A stretch of 64,000 nt of DNA. Source: Desulfobotulus pelophilus (GTDB taxonomy: Bacteria; Desulfobacterota; Desulfobacteria; Desulfobacterales; ASO4-4). The DNA lies in assembly GCF_026155325.1 (NCBI RefSeq), contig NZ_JAPFPW010000003.1, positions 1 to 64,000 of the forward strand, read 5' to 3'. A program made the position numbers and the translations under genes. A model generated the notes under the pieces. The model was not told the DNA's origin. It worked only from the letters and a program-made list of their open reading frames with translations, and searched no databases. This document shows, in pieces, positions 18,936 through 28,581 of the stretch; the stretch's first letter is position 1, and the number at the start of each line of letters is the position of its first letter.

Positions 18936-19223
18936 ATGAGGATTTCTGCAGAAGAAATTTTGCACGTGGCAGGGCTTGCCCGTTTGCATATGGATGAAGA
19001 AGATATGGACCGCATGGCCGGACACTTGAGTGCTATTCTTGCTTATGTGGATACCCTGAAAGAGGTGGATACGGAAGGCGTGGCACCCATGTCCCATGCA
19101 GTTCACCTTGTCAATGCCATGCGGGAGGATAGGGTGGGAGAGCACCTGGGTGTGGAAGCGGCCCTTTCCGGAACGCTGGAAAGGGAAAACGGTCATTTTC
19201 TGGTTCCTAAAATTGTGGGCTGA
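18936..19223 (+). CDS. gatC: Asp-tRNA(Asn)/Glu-tRNA(Gln) amidotransferase subunit C
   Basis: 95 residues, standard GatC length. The sequence ISAEEILHVAGLARLHMDEE, then HLSAILAYVDTLKEVDTEGV and PMSHAVHLVNAMREDRV, is the family pattern. GatC wraps around GatA and stabilises the GatCAB complex, which converts mischarged Glu-tRNA(Gln) or Asp-tRNA(Asn) to the correct amide. A GGGGGA site precedes the ATG. gatA follows after 50 bp; gatB is not in the window. Confidence 0.95.
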   Translation: MRISAEEILHVAGLARLHMDEEDMDRMAGHLSAILAYVDTLKEVDTEGVAPMSHAVHLVNAMREDRVGEHLGVEAALSGTLERENGHFLVPKIVG

Positions 19224-19273
19224 TCCCATAGGGCAAAAATGAGGTCTGTACCGCCTCAATGAGGAGAGTGAAC

Positions 19274-20752
19274 ATGAGCCATACCGAGGGCCTGTATATA
19301 CATGAAGCACGTAAGCATCTGGATGCCGGAGATTTCACTGCCGTTGAGCTGACTCGCCAGACTCTGGATGCCATTTCAGATAAAGATCCACTGATCAATA
19401 GTTATATTACGGTGGATGAAGAGTCAGCCATGGAGCAGGCCAGGGTAGCGGATGAAAGAATCCAGAGGGGTGAAGCGGTCGGCCTGACGGGTATTCCCAT
19501 AGGGTTGAAGGACCTGATTCTCACAAAAGGGCTGCGAACCACCTGCGCCTCCCGTATGCTGGAAAATTTCATCCCTCCCTACAGCGGTACTGTTGCAGAA
19601 AAACTCATGGCTGAGGGTGCTGTAATTACGGGAAAACTGAATATGGATGAGTTTGCCATGGGGTCTTCCAGTGAGTCATCATTCTTCGGACCCGTAAAAA
19701 ACCCATGGAACCCGGGTCATGTCCCCGGGGGATCATCGGGTGGCAGCGCGGCTGCCGTGGCGGCGGGCCTCTGCCTCGGCTCCCTTGGAACGGATACGGG
19801 AGGTTCCATTCGTCAACCGGCAGCCCATTGCGGTGTTGTGGGACTGAAGCCAAGTTATGGACGCGTTTCCCGGTATGGTGTGGTTGCCTTTGCCTCTTCG
19901 CTGGATCAGGTCGGGCCCATGGCACGAAGTGTGGAAGACTGTGCAATGCTGCTGCAGGCCATTGCCGGTTATGATCCCAGAGACAGTACTTCCGTCAATG
20001 TGCCGGTCCCGGATTACAGCGCTTCGTTTGCAAGGGATCTGAAGGGAATGACCATAGGGTTACCTGTGGAATACCACAGTGCGGAAGGAGTGAAGCCAGA
20101 AATCAGGTCAGCCATCCAGGAGGCGGTCAAGGTACTTCAGACCTGTGGTGCTAAAATCGTGGATATCCGGTTGCCTCACATGCCCTATGCTGTTGCGGCC
20201 TATTATGTGGTGGCTTCCAGTGAGGCCAGTACCAACCTTGCCCGTTTTGACGGTATTCGCTACGGATACAGAACACCTGATGCGAAAGATCTCCTTGATT
20301 TGTATGAAAAATCTCGGTCTGAAGGTTTTGGAGAAGAGGTGAAACGTCGTATTCTTATCGGTACCTATGCCCTGTCTTCAGGTTACTATGACGCCTACTA
20401 CAATAAAGCACTGAAGGTAAGGGCTCTTATTGCAAAGGATTTTACGGATGCCTTTGCATGCTGTGATCTGATTGCAGCCCCCGTTACTCCGGCACCTGCC
20501 TTTAACATAGGAGAGGTTTCGGATGACCCGCTAACAATGTATCTAGCTGATATTTTTACTATATCAGCCAATCTTGCCGGTATCCCCGGAATGTCGGTGC
20601 CTTGTGGATCAACTTTCCATGGACTTCCCATGGGGCTGCAGCTCCTGGGTAAGCCTTTTGATGAGTCGACCCTTTTTAAGGCCGCCTACGCCTATGAAAA
20701 GGAGGCGGCCTGGGGCCGTGCACTTGCGGATCCCCGGAAGGCAAGGCTGTGA
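19274..20752 (+). CDS. gatA: Asp-tRNA(Asn)/Glu-tRNA(Gln) amidotransferase subunit A
   Basis: Amidase subunit that releases ammonia from glutamine for transamidation of mischarged tRNA. 492 residues. The amidase-signature triad sits at the canonical positions: Lys79 in GIPIGLKD, Ser154 in PGGSSGGS and Ser178 in [10 protein letters not shown]. The ATG at 19274 (MSHTEGLY) is chosen because GAGGAG lies seven bases upstream; an ATG five codons earlier overlaps that site. It forms an operon with gatC and probably with argS and the SPOR gene, ending at the terminator at 20968. The presence of GatCAB with no GatB nearby means gatB must be elsewhere in the genome. Confidence 0.97.
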   Translation: MSHTEGLYIHEARKHLDAGDFTAVELTRQTLDAISDKDPLINSYITVDEESAMEQARVADERIQRGEAVGLTGIPIGLKDLILTKGLRTTCASRMLENFIPPYSGTVAEKLMAEGAVITGKLNMDEFAMGSSSESSFFGPVKNPWNPGHVPGGSSGGSAAAVAAGLCLGSLGTDTGGSIRQPAAHCGVVGLKPSYGRVSRYGVVAFASSLDQVGPMARSVEDCAMLLQAIAGYDPRDSTSVNVPVPDYSASFARDLKGMTIGLPVEYHSAEGVKPEIRSAIQEAVKVLQTCGAKIVDIRLPHMPYAVAAYYVVASSEASTNLARFDGIRYGYRTPDAKDLLDLYEKSRSEGFGEEVKRRILIGTYALSSGYYDAYYNKALKVRALIAKDFTDAFACCDLIAAPVTPAPAFNIGEVSDDPLTMYLADIFTISANLAGIPGMSVPCGSTFHGLPMGLQLLGKPFDESTLFKAAYAYEKEAAWGRALADPRKARL

Positions 20753-21123
20753 GAGCGGATGTCGGGTCCTCGTCTGCGGTAACGGCGGTATGCAGGCGAA
20801 TGGGAGATGACCGGCCTTCGGGAATCGGGAAACCGGTGGCAATGGTTGCGATGATGGTGTGGCAGTGTTTTGATGTATTGCTTCTAAAGAGGACGTTTCT
20901 GCTGAGCCTGGTACAAAATGAAAAAAAGTGGAGACGGTGGATTTTTTCTTCGTGACCTGCAGGGAAGGAAGGCTGTTATAGCCTTCTTTTTCTTTTTTTG
21001 ACAAGCAAGAATACAGACAGGCTCTTTCCGTATTGGTAGCTGGAAGATATCTTGGGCGGGATACTTTTCAATTCTTTTAACCGGATTGTTTTTAATCAAA
21101 AAAGTTTTTTCCCGGAGTGTGGT
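20753..21123. other. Intergenic region gatA-mutL
   Basis: About 370 bp with no supported gene. It contains the gatA terminator (20968-20995) and the leader of mutL. The open frame from 20749 has no family resemblance. Confidence 0.5.
20968..20995 (+). terminator. Rho-independent terminator of the argS-gatA gene row
   Basis: GAAGGCT pairs with AGCCTTC across a 5-base loop, followed by TTTTTCTTTTTTT. Confidence 0.85.
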
Positions 21124-23070
21124 ATGTCAAAAATTCGTGTGATGCCGGACATTCTTTCCAATAAAATCGCTGCAGGGGAAGTGGTGGAACGCCCGGCTTC
21201 CGTGGTCAAAGAGCTTGTGGAAAACAGCCTGGATGCGGGAAGCACGAGTATTGAGGTAGCCATAGAAAAGGGTGGACTGGCAGGTATCCGGGTTTCGGAT
21301 AACGGTCATGGCATGGCCTCCGACGATGCCCTGCTGTCTTTGGAACGGTATGCCACAAGCAAGCTTACGACGGACGCGGATCTTTTTTCCATCCGTACCC
21401 TTGGTTTCCGGGGGGAAGCCCTCCCCAGTATGGCCTCCGTATCCCGTTTTGAGCTTGTCAGCAGGGAAAGGGGTGCGGTGTCCGGAGTACGTGTCCTTGT
21501 GGAGGGGGGACGGATTCTGGATGTGGCGGAGGCAGGAGCCGCGCCGGGAACGGTGGTTTCCGTAAAAAGACTTTTTTTTAACGTGCCGGCGCGCAGAAAA
21601 TTTCTTAAAACGGAAAGTACGGAAATGGGGCACATTGCCGATACCCTTCTTTCCGTTTCCCTTGGCTTTCCGGATGTTCAGTTCAGGCTTCTGCATAATG
21701 GCAGGGTACTCAGGCATCTTCCCGGAGGAGGCTCCTTTATCAGGGCAGTGGATGTGCTGGGAAAGGAGGTCGAGTCCAGGCTTTTCCCCGTGGAGCAGGC
21801 AGGAGCCGGGATTCGGGTAAGGGGCTGGGTGGCATCCCCGGATATATCCCGTAGCAGTACCCAGCGGATTTATCTTTATGTGAATGGCCGGTATGTCCGG
21901 GACAGGTCTGTTTATAAGGCCCTTTTTGAAGGTTATAAAGGCCGTATGATGACGGGCCGTTATCCTGTGGCCGTTCTTTTTCTGGAAGTGGATCCGGCAA
22001 GGGTGGATGTGAATGTGCATCCCACCAAGCATGAGGTTCGTTTTTCCGATGGCCGATCGGTCTGGGCCGCTGTGCGGGACGGGGTGGCTTCCGCATTGAG
22101 CATGGAGGACAGGCGCAAATGGCAGACACCCTCCTTGCTTTCCCGCAGGGAAAGCCTTGAAGAGATGCGCAGTATTGTCGCTTCCCATGGGAATCCTTTT
22201 TTATTGCAGAAAGAAGAAGTTGCAGGAGAAGAGCCATCAGAGGAAAAGATTTCTCAGGCCGATGGAGGTTCCGTCTCCAGGGATGAGATCCGGATGATGT
22301 CTGTTCAGAAGGGGTCGGAACCGTCAATGAATGCTGCTCGGGTAGAGGAGAGGACCCATGACGGCGGAAAAGAAGGAAGGACTGACAGGGATTTACCCCT
22401 GCCGCCCGTTTCTTTCAGGGCAGAGAGGAAAAGCCGGCTGCTCTCCGGTTCTATGCAGCGGGAAAGTCTTTTTGATAAAAACGGATTTTACGCGGAACTG
22501 AAGGTCATTGGTCAACTGCATGAAAGCTATATTCTTTGTGAGTCTGAATCCGGCCTAGTGGTAGTGGATCAGCATGCCGCTCATGAGCGTGTGCGCTATG
22601 AAGCCCTGCGGAAGCGGCATACAGAAGGCCGTGGACTGGCTCAGCAGCTCCTTGTGCCCTATGTGGTGGAGCTGGGTTTCCGGGAAGCTGTCGTGGCGCA
22701 GGAGCTGCTGCCCTATCTGGAAAGCCTCGGGCTTTATGTGGAGCCCTTTGGGGGAAACAGTTTTGTGATTAAAGCTGTTCCCGATCTTCTCTCCCACGGA
22801 GATATCGGACGGGTGTTTACGGATATGGTGGCCGAAATGGCGGCTGTGGGTCTGGCCGGAGGGCTTGCGGAAGCACTGGATGAGTGTCTGATTCTCATGG
22901 CTTGCCACTCGGCTATCCGGGCCAATCAGGCGTTGAAGCCCGAAGAGATCCGTCATCTTTTTCTTGAGCTGGATGCCTGTGCTCATCCTTCCCGGTGTCC
23001 CCACGGCAGGCCCATCTGGATTCAATGGGAAAAACGTTTTCTGGAAAAAAGTTTTGGCAGAATGGGGTAA
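21124..23070 (+). CDS. mutL: DNA mismatch repair protein MutL (with endonuclease motif)
   Basis: GHKL ATPase of methyl-independent mismatch repair. 648 residues. N-terminal ATPase motifs are KELVENSLDAG, DNGHGM and GFRGEALPSM; a variable linker spans roughly residues 335-455. The C-terminal domain carries DQHAAHERVRYE, an exact DQHA-x2-E-x4-E endonuclease motif, plus the supporting ACHSAIRANQAL and CPHGRP motifs. This MutL should therefore nick DNA itself, as in organisms lacking MutH. The ATG at 21124 (MSKIRVMPD) has GGAG upstream and matches the usual family N-terminus; the frame open from 21052 is only leader. It is convergent with the crotonase gene. Confidence 0.97.
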   Translation: MSKIRVMPDILSNKIAAGEVVERPASVVKELVENSLDAGSTSIEVAIEKGGLAGIRVSDNGHGMASDDALLSLERYATSKLTTDADLFSIRTLGFRGEALPSMASVSRFELVSRERGAVSGVRVLVEGGRILDVAEAGAAPGTVVSVKRLFFNVPARRKFLKTESTEMGHIADTLLSVSLGFPDVQFRLLHNGRVLRHLPGGGSFIRAVDVLGKEVESRLFPVEQAGAGIRVRGWVASPDISRSSTQRIYLYVNGRYVRDRSVYKALFEGYKGRMMTGRYPVAVLFLEVDPARVDVNVHPTKHEVRFSDGRSVWAAVRDGVASALSMEDRRKWQTPSLLSRRESLEEMRSIVASHGNPFLLQKEEVAGEEPSEEKISQADGGSVSRDEIRMMSVQKGSEPSMNAARVEERTHDGGKEGRTDRDLPLPPVSFRAERKSRLLSGSMQRESLFDKNGFYAELKVIGQLHESYILCESESGLVVVDQHAAHERVRYEALRKRHTEGRGLAQQLLVPYVVELGFREAVVAQELLPYLESLGLYVEPFGGNSFVIKAVPDLLSHGDIGRVFTDMVAEMAAVGLAGGLAEALDECLILMACHSAIRANQALKPEEIRHLFLELDACAHPSRCPHGRPIWIQWEKRFLEKSFGRMG

Positions 23071-23073
23071 AGC

Positions 23074-23116
23074 AAAACGGACACCGCAAGCATTTCAGGC
23101 GATGTCCGTTTTTTTG
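23074..23116. terminator. Bidirectional terminator between mutL and the crotonase gene
   Basis: AAAACGGACAcCGC pairs with GCGAtGTCCGTTTT (one G-T pair) and is flanked by A residues on the left and seven T residues on the right, serving both convergent genes. Confidence 0.85.
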
Positions 23117-23130
23117 TAAAGTTTGTCTGA

Positions 23131-23853
23131 TCAGTCTGCAATGAAGAGGGCCAGAGACTCAATCACCGGTTTATCTTCAACGTTCATGATCTCAATAATT
23201 TCTTTGTGCAGGCGTTTTTTGTGTTCGCCAAAGATACCGCGTTTTTTGTGGAAGGTTTTGGCAAAGGCCACGGATTCCGCCATCAGGCTTTCCAGATTGT
23301 CGCAGGCCCTGGTGATCACATGATCGGCTTCCATCTCCGCCGCTCCTGCCCGTTTACCTGTAAGCTTCATTTCATTGAATTTGTAATAGGGAATGGATTT
23401 TTTGCAGAAGGCGATCATGCCGGGCAGGAAGGGAATGCCAAGGTCCACTTCAGGGAAACAGAAATATCCCCGGTCGGCGCGCATGAAGCGGAAATCACAG
23501 GCGCAGCTTAAAATGGCTCCATTACCAAAGGCGTGACCGCTGATGGCCGCAATGGTGGGTACGGGAACGGTGAGCAGTTTGGCAAAGACCTCATTCATTT
23601 TGTACATGAAATCTTTCATGGCCTGATAATCCTGGGCGTTCAGTCTTCCGCCCAACCACTCAAGATCCACACCCTGGCTGAAATTTTTCCCGTCATTGCC
23701 CGTAAGAACAATGGCTTTGATTTCTGGATCGGCAAGTGCTTCATCAATGGCCGTGCACATTGCTTTGCCGAATTCGAGATTGTGGCGGTTTTCCCCGCTG
23801 TTCATGCGGATAATGGCAACGGATTCGTCTTTTTCCCATTCAACAATAGCCAT
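23131..23853 (-). CDS. Enoyl-CoA hydratase/isomerase (crotonase) family protein
   Basis: 240 residues, one crotonase domain. The oxyanion-hole regions FSQGVDLEWL (near residue 60) and ISGHAFGNGAILSCACDFRFM (about 104-124) are present, as is FPEVDLGIPFLPGM with the glutamate position used in hydratases and isomerases. The short length and the C-terminus (KKRLHKEIIEIMN) are more like eukaryotic Eci/YdbS-type delta3-delta2-enoyl-CoA isomerases than classical hydratase. The exact reaction cannot be fixed from sequence. The ATG at 23853 has GGGAG upstream. It is convergent with mutL and divergent from the hydantoinase-like gene, and no other beta-oxidation gene is close. Confidence 0.88.
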   Translation of the reverse strand: MAIVEWEKDESVAIIRMNSGENRHNLEFGKAMCTAIDEALADPEIKAIVLTGNDGKNFSQGVDLEWLGGRLNAQDYQAMKDFMYKMNEVFAKLLTVPVPTIAAISGHAFGNGAILSCACDFRFMRADRGYFCFPEVDLGIPFLPGMIAFCKKSIPYYKFNEMKLTGKRAGAAEMEADHVITRACDNLESLMAESVAFAKTFHKKRGIFGEHKKRLHKEIIEIMNVEDKPVIESLALFIAD

Positions 23854-24208
23854 GGTTTCTCCCTGATGCTTGCGGGGCTGAGCCCGTCGTTTCGGGTTGT
23901 TCCGGACTGTCAGGCCGGTTTCTCAAAAGTTATTATCTGTCAGGGATAGAGCAAAAGATCCTGCTTGACAAGAGCGGAACGCAGCCTTTTCTTCTTACAC
24001 CTGTTTTTTTGTGTGCAAAAGAACGGTTTGAATCAGGACGCCGGTTCCGTGACGGGAATGGGAAGGGCGCATTGACACGTAAGGGCTCCATTGGGTAGCC
24101 TGAAGAAAAGTCTCTGAAATGGCAGCTTTTCGGGTTGCACGGATACCGGGTAAACAAAGAGGGGGAGGCTTGCATTATTTGCCTGTTTCCCATGAAAAAG
24201 GAGGTTCC
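23854..24208. other. Divergent intergenic region
   Basis: About 355 bp between the start of the crotonase gene and the start of the hydantoinase A-like gene. It must hold two divergent promoters. I see no gene, and no operator I can name. Confidence 0.4.
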
Positions 24209-25873
24209 ATGATCATCGGACTGGATGTGGGCGGTACCCATACGGATGTGGTACTGCTGGGCCCGGAAGGGGTTCTGGCAAGGACCAAGGAGGTTACGGA
24301 TCAGGAGAATCTTGTGGATACGGTTCTCAGGGGTGTGGACGGGGTGCTGGGTGACATTGACCCAGGTAAAATTACCCGTGTGGTTCTCTCCACCACCCTC
24401 ACCACCAACAGTGTGATCCGCAACACCCTTACCCCCGTGGGCATGGTGGTGGCCGCAGGACCGGGAATGGACCCAAAACTCCACGCCATCGGTTCTTCCT
24501 TTCATGTGGTGAAAGGTGCACTGGATCACAGGGGGGCCGAGATCGCCGCACTGGATAAGGAAGCCGTCAAAAAGGCTTTTGCCCTTATCAGGGAAAAGGG
24601 TATCAGGGCTATTGGTCTTGTAACCAAGTTTTCCGTTCGCAATCCTTCCCATGAAGAGGCCATGGAAAAGGCGGCCAAGGGGCTTTTTGATACGGTTTTC
24701 TGCGGTCACAGGCTTTCCGGGGTGCTGAATTTCCCCCGCCGTATTGCTTCCTGCTGGCTGAATGCAGGGGTTCATGATGCTTTTTTTTCCTTTAGCCAGG
24801 CTGTGAAGGAGGCTTTTCGGGCAAGGGGGATCATAGCGCCTGTGCATGTGCTTAAGGCGGATGGTGGCACCTTTTCTCTGGATGCGGCATTGGAATGTCC
24901 CGGAGAAACGGTACTTTCCGGGCCTTCGGCCAGTGTGATGGGAGCCATTCCCCACTCCCCTTCCGCTAAAGATGTACTGGTGCTGGACATTGGTGGCACC
25001 ACCACGGATATGGCCGTTCTTATAGATAAGGTTCCTGTGCTGGAGCCCCTGGGTGCGGAAGTGGGCGGCGTGAAAACCCTTTTCAGGGCTTTAAAAAGTG
25101 TGAGCATCGGCCTGGGCGGAGACTCAGAGCTTACGCGTAAAGGAAAAGAGCTTCTCATCGGGCCGGACAGAAAAGGTCCTGCCCTCTGCCTTGGCGGACC
25201 CGTTCCCACACCCACGGATGCCATGGCCGTTCTCGGTCTTTTTGAAGGTGGTGACAGGGCAGCGGCTTTTAAGGGCATGGAAACCCTTGGCAGGGACCTT
25301 GGCATGGAAACGGAGGCGGTTTCCCGCTTTGTGCTGAAAAGCCTTTGTGAGAAAATCCGGGATGCGGCCTTTGCCATGGTCGAGGGTATCAATGCGAGAC
25401 CCGTTTACACCCTCCATGAAATGCTGGAAGGTTATGTTGTAAAGCCCGAAGCCCTGCTTGTTATGGGTGGTCCGGCTGCGGTGCTGGCTCCCGGTCTGGG
25501 TGAGGCCTGCGGTCTTGAATCCCGTGCCGTTCCGGACTGGGGGGTGGCCAATGCCATTGGTGCGGCCCTTGCCCGTACCACCTGTGCCGTGACTGTGCTG
25601 GCGGATACCCAGCGGGGTTTTGTGCGGGCACCGGAAGAAGGGTATTCTGCTGAAGCGCCCATTGCTTTTAATATGGATGATGCCATCGCCCTTGCCAAAA
25701 AACTGGTCCGGGAAAAGGCCTTGCGTCTGGGGGCGGATGCAAAAGGACTTGAGGTGGAAGTGCTGGAGGCTCAGGAGTTTTCCATGATGCGGGGTTACCG
25801 CCGTGCTGGTAGAAACATAAGGGTTCGGGCTCAGGTGAAGCCGGGGCTGATCCGAAATGGGGGGGTAATATGA
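24209..25873 (+). CDS. Hydantoinase/oxoprolinase A-like protein (HyuA family)
   Basis: 554 residues with the ASKHA-type actin-like ATPase fold of the HyuA/oxoprolinase family. Two glycine-rich phosphate motifs are visible: DVGGTHTDVVLLG at the N-terminus and DIGGTTTDMAVL near residue 262. The family hydrolyses cyclic amides with ATP, or carboxylates substrates such as acetone, normally with a HyuB partner. No hyuB lies nearby. The ATG at 24209 has AAAGGAGG upstream and places the phosphate motif at the very N-terminus as in the family; the longer upstream frame is leader. It overlaps the following histone deacetylase-like gene by 4 bp, so the two are translationally coupled. The substrate is unknown. 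Confidence 0.85.
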   Translation: MIIGLDVGGTHTDVVLLGPEGVLARTKEVTDQENLVDTVLRGVDGVLGDIDPGKITRVVLSTTLTTNSVIRNTLTPVGMVVAAGPGMDPKLHAIGSSFHVVKGALDHRGAEIAALDKEAVKKAFALIREKGIRAIGLVTKFSVRNPSHEEAMEKAAKGLFDTVFCGHRLSGVLNFPRRIASCWLNAGVHDAFFSFSQAVKEAFRARGIIAPVHVLKADGGTFSLDAALECPGETVLSGPSASVMGAIPHSPSAKDVLVLDIGGTTTDMAVLIDKVPVLEPLGAEVGGVKTLFRALKSVSIGLGGDSELTRKGKELLIGPDRKGPALCLGGPVPTPTDAMAVLGLFEGGDRAAAFKGMETLGRDLGMETEAVSRFVLKSLCEKIRDAAFAMVEGINARPVYTLHEMLEGYVVKPEALLVMGGPAAVLAPGLGEACGLESRAVPDWGVANAIGAALARTTCAVTVLADTQRGFVRAPEEGYSAEAPIAFNMDDAIALAKKLVREKALRLGADAKGLEVEVLEAQEFSMMRGYRRAGRNIRVRAQVKPGLIRNGGVI

Positions 25874-27180
25874 TGCTGAAGGCAAAAAGCAGGATAGGAC
25901 TGGTCTTTTTTCCGGCCTTTGACTGGGCCATCGATCCCAGCCATCCGGAGCGGGAAGAGCGTCTTCTTTATACCCAGGATCAGATTTTTGAAGAAGGCCT
26001 CATGGACATTGAGGGTATTCAGGAATTCAAGCCGGATCTGGTGACGGATCAGGATATACAGAGAGCCCATTTCTGCGTGCCCGATGAGTCAACGGTCACC
26101 ACCAGCAGTCACTATGTATCCGCAGGCGGGGCCAAAACCATGGCAAGGGAGCTGATGGAAGGCCATATAGAAAAGGGTTTTGCCCTCGTTCGTCCGCCGG
26201 GTCATCATGCCATGCGGGTGGTGCACGGGGGTAGGGGATTCTGCAACATCAACATCGAAGCCATCATGGTGGAATATCTGCGCAGCCAGTGGGGTGTTAA
26301 GCGCATTGCCATTGTGGATACGGACTGTCACCACGGAGACGGCACTCAGGATATTTACTGGCATGATCCGGATGTGCTCTTCATTTCCCTGCATCAGGAT
26401 GGCCGTACCCTGTATCCGGGTTCGGGGTTCATGGAGGAGCTGGGTGGACCCAATGCCGCAGGCTATACGGTGAATATTCCCCTGCCGCCCCACACCTCGG
26501 AGGAGGGCTATCTTTACACAGTTGAAAATGCGGTGATGCCCATACTCGATGATTTCAAGCCGGACCTCATCATTAACTCAGCAGGTCAGGATAATCATTA
26601 TACAGACCCCATCACCAACATGAATTTCACAGCCCAGGGCTATGCAAAACTGACGGAGATTTTAAATCCCCACATTGCCGTGCTGGAAGGGGGGTATTCC
26701 ATTGAGGCGGCCCTTCCCTATGTGAATGCTGGCATTATCCTTGCCATGGCGGGCCTTGATTACAGCCATGTGCTGGAGCCGGATTATAATCCCGCTGTTC
26801 TGAAGGAATCGAAGGATACCCTGCAGTATATCCATAAGCTCTGTGACCGGGTGATGGATCAGTGGAGCCGCAGAGGTCCGGAACTTTCGCAGAAGGTATT
26901 CGGGAAAAAGGAATTCCATGAAAGATCCCGCTCCATTATGTATGATACGGACGGCATCTATGAGGGGCAAAAGGAAATTCTCCGGTCCTGCTCGGACTGC
27001 GCCGGGTCTTTTCGCATTGAAAGCAAGTCGGACCGGGACTGGCGCATCATAGGCGTGCATATACCTTTGAATGCCTGCCCTGCCTGCAAGGCTCAGGGAG
27101 AAGAATGGTACGAAAATGCGTCCGGTGCGGACAAGGCCTATCTGCAGGATCGCAGTCGGGATCTTTACCTGAAAAAATAG
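25870..27180 (+). CDS. Histone deacetylase/AcuC-family protein with C-terminal zinc-ribbon-like tail
   Basis: 436 residues. Residues about 1-330 form a class II-type deacetylase domain with RPPGHHAM (the catalytic histidine pair), VDTDCHHGDGTQDIY (zinc ligands Asp and His), a glycine-rich HPHIAVLEGGYS-like end, and NSAGQDNHYTDP carrying the second zinc Asp. The family hydrolyses acyl-amide bonds (acetyl-lysine, acetylpolyamines or other amides). Unlike most bacterial members (about 310-375 residues), it continues for about 85 residues with two CxxC pairs (CSDC and CPAC), a likely zinc ribbon. ATGA overlap with the HyuA-like gene indicates one operon and probably a shared substrate. It is followed directly by a structured repeat element. 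Confidence 0.88.
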   Translation: MMLKAKSRIGLVFFPAFDWAIDPSHPEREERLLYTQDQIFEEGLMDIEGIQEFKPDLVTDQDIQRAHFCVPDESTVTTSSHYVSAGGAKTMARELMEGHIEKGFALVRPPGHHAMRVVHGGRGFCNINIEAIMVEYLRSQWGVKRIAIVDTDCHHGDGTQDIYWHDPDVLFISLHQDGRTLYPGSGFMEELGGPNAAGYTVNIPLPPHTSEEGYLYTVENAVMPILDDFKPDLIINSAGQDNHYTDPITNMNFTAQGYAKLTEILNPHIAVLEGGYSIEAALPYVNAGIILAMAGLDYSHVLEPDYNPAVLKESKDTLQYIHKLCDRVMDQWSRRGPELSQKVFGKKEFHERSRSIMYDTDGIYEGQKEILRSCSDCAGSFRIESKSDRDWRIIGVHIPLNACPACKAQGEEWYENASGADKAYLQDRSRDLYLKK

Positions 27181-27527
27181 TAATGGATCAGCACAGTTTA
27201 TTCTCAAATTCGAATACAGTAATTGCAGCAGCGTCGTGCTGTTGCAAGGCACCTTGGCTGTTTGCAAGTGACGTTGCAATCGTTTCGGATCAGAGATTCG
27301 AAGGCCTGTGCGAAAGAAGCGGCAAACTGTCTGAGCCGCCACAAAGGCAGCGTGCTTAAGTCTGCTATGGTAATCAAAAAGCTTGTCCTGCCTGTGGCGG
27401 GGAGTTTTTGCCGCTTCCGCACAGGGCAAGAAGCTCGAAGAATAAGCTTGCGTCACGGGCAAATAGCCTGGGTGCCTGTGCATCTGCCTGGCAGGTATGC
27501 TACTTGGAAAATTGTGCTGAACAGTTA
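27181..27527 (+). repeat. Structured repeat element, copy 1 (347 bp)
   Basis: Non-coding element that starts right after the deacetylase stop codon. It shares a gap-free left block (27181-27295, 115 bp) and right block (27450-27527, 78 bp) with the copy at 34368-34638. Its ends are imperfect inverted repeats (TAATGGATCAGCACAG and TTGTGCTGAACAGTTA) bounded by TA. The 154-bp core is unrelated to that of the other copy but folds on itself: segments near 27303-27350 (CCTGTGCG, AAGCGGCAAA, CCGCCAC, AGGCAG) pair with 27389-27426. This fits an IS630-like, TA-targeting MITE or a mobile structured RNA element. No transposase is present, and the orientation is arbitrary. Confidence 0.75.
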
Positions 27528-27558
27528 CAAAAAATCACTGTAAGGAGTGGCATTGGGC

Positions 27559-28485
27559 ATGGAAGCCAAGGCTTTTCGCAGAATGCGGATTCGGGCCCAT
27601 CTGGAAATGAGGATGCGGATGGCAGCGGCTGTCCGCAGCTTTTTTGCTGAAAGAGATTTTTTGGAGGTGGAAACTCCCATCAGAATTCCAGCCCCTGCAC
27701 CGGAGGTACACATAGACTGTGTGTCTGCCTCCGGAGCTTTTTTGCAGGCATCTCCGGAGCTTGCCATGAAGGAGTTGCTGGCCTCGGGTTTTGACAGAAT
27801 CTTTCAGCTGGCTCGCTGTTTCCGTGCAGGTGAGCGGGGGGTAAAACATCTTCCGGAAATGACTTTGCTGGAATGGTATGTGAAAGAGGAGGATTATCGC
27901 TATATGATGGAGGAGACGGAAAAACTGATCTGTTATATGGCAGAATGCGAAGGCATGGGCGGCATCCTTGTCTGGCAAGGGAAAAATGTAGATCTGACAC
28001 CACCCTTTGAAAGGCTTTCCGTTGAAGAAGCTTTTTTACGCCACGGTAGCCTGTCCATGGAAGCAGCCCTTGAGAAGGGCTGCTTCAACGATGTCATGGG
28101 GCTTGAGATTGAGCCGGAGCTGGGTCGTACAAAACCCGTGTTTCTCCATGACTATCCCGCATCCGAAGCCTCCCTTGCCCGTATGAAACCGGAAAATTCA
28201 GCCCTTGCAGAGCGATTTGAGCTTTACATCTGTGGTGTGGAGCTGTGCAATGCCTACACCGAGCTTGTGGATGCAAAGGAGCAGGCCGTTCGTTTCCGGG
28301 AGGCTGCGGCAGAAAGGGCAAGGCTTGGAAAGAGGGCTTATCCTGAGGCCGCCACTTTTCTGGAGGCCCTGGGCCATATGCCGCCTGCAACGGGGAATGC
28401 TTTGGGTTTTGATCGTCTGGTCATGCTTTTTTCGAACGCTCCGGATATTGATCATGCCACGGCCGTGTTGCCGGAGGAATTGTAA
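27559..28485 (+). CDS. epmA: EF-P lysine lysyltransferase EpmA (PoxA/GenX)
   Basis: Class II LysRS-like enzyme without the anticodon domain. 308 residues, close to the 325 of E. coli EpmA. Motif 1 FFAERDFLEVETP, motif 2 RCFRAGERGVKHLPEMTLLEW and motif 3 GFDRLVMLF are all present, with FELYICGVELCNAYTEL as in the substrate pocket. In enterobacteria it attaches beta-lysine to elongation factor P so that ribosomes pass proline runs; neither EF-P nor the aminomutase EpmB lies in this window. The ATG at 27559 has TAAGGAG eleven bases upstream, directly after the repeat element, so the element lies in or just before its leader. Confidence 0.93.
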   Translation: MEAKAFRRMRIRAHLEMRMRMAAAVRSFFAERDFLEVETPIRIPAPAPEVHIDCVSASGAFLQASPELAMKELLASGFDRIFQLARCFRAGERGVKHLPEMTLLEWYVKEEDYRYMMEETEKLICYMAECEGMGGILVWQGKNVDLTPPFERLSVEEAFLRHGSLSMEAALEKGCFNDVMGLEIEPELGRTKPVFLHDYPASEASLARMKPENSALAERFELYICGVELCNAYTELVDAKEQAVRFREAAAERARLGKRAYPEAATFLEALGHMPPATGNALGFDRLVMLFSNAPDIDHATAVLPEEL

Positions 28486-28581
28486 TTTCCGTTTCCTAAG
28501 GCTGGGGGAAACGTTTGGTTATCTGGAACCCATAGGTGTTGTCCGGGTTCAGATTAGGATACAGAAAAAGGAGTCTGCAGG

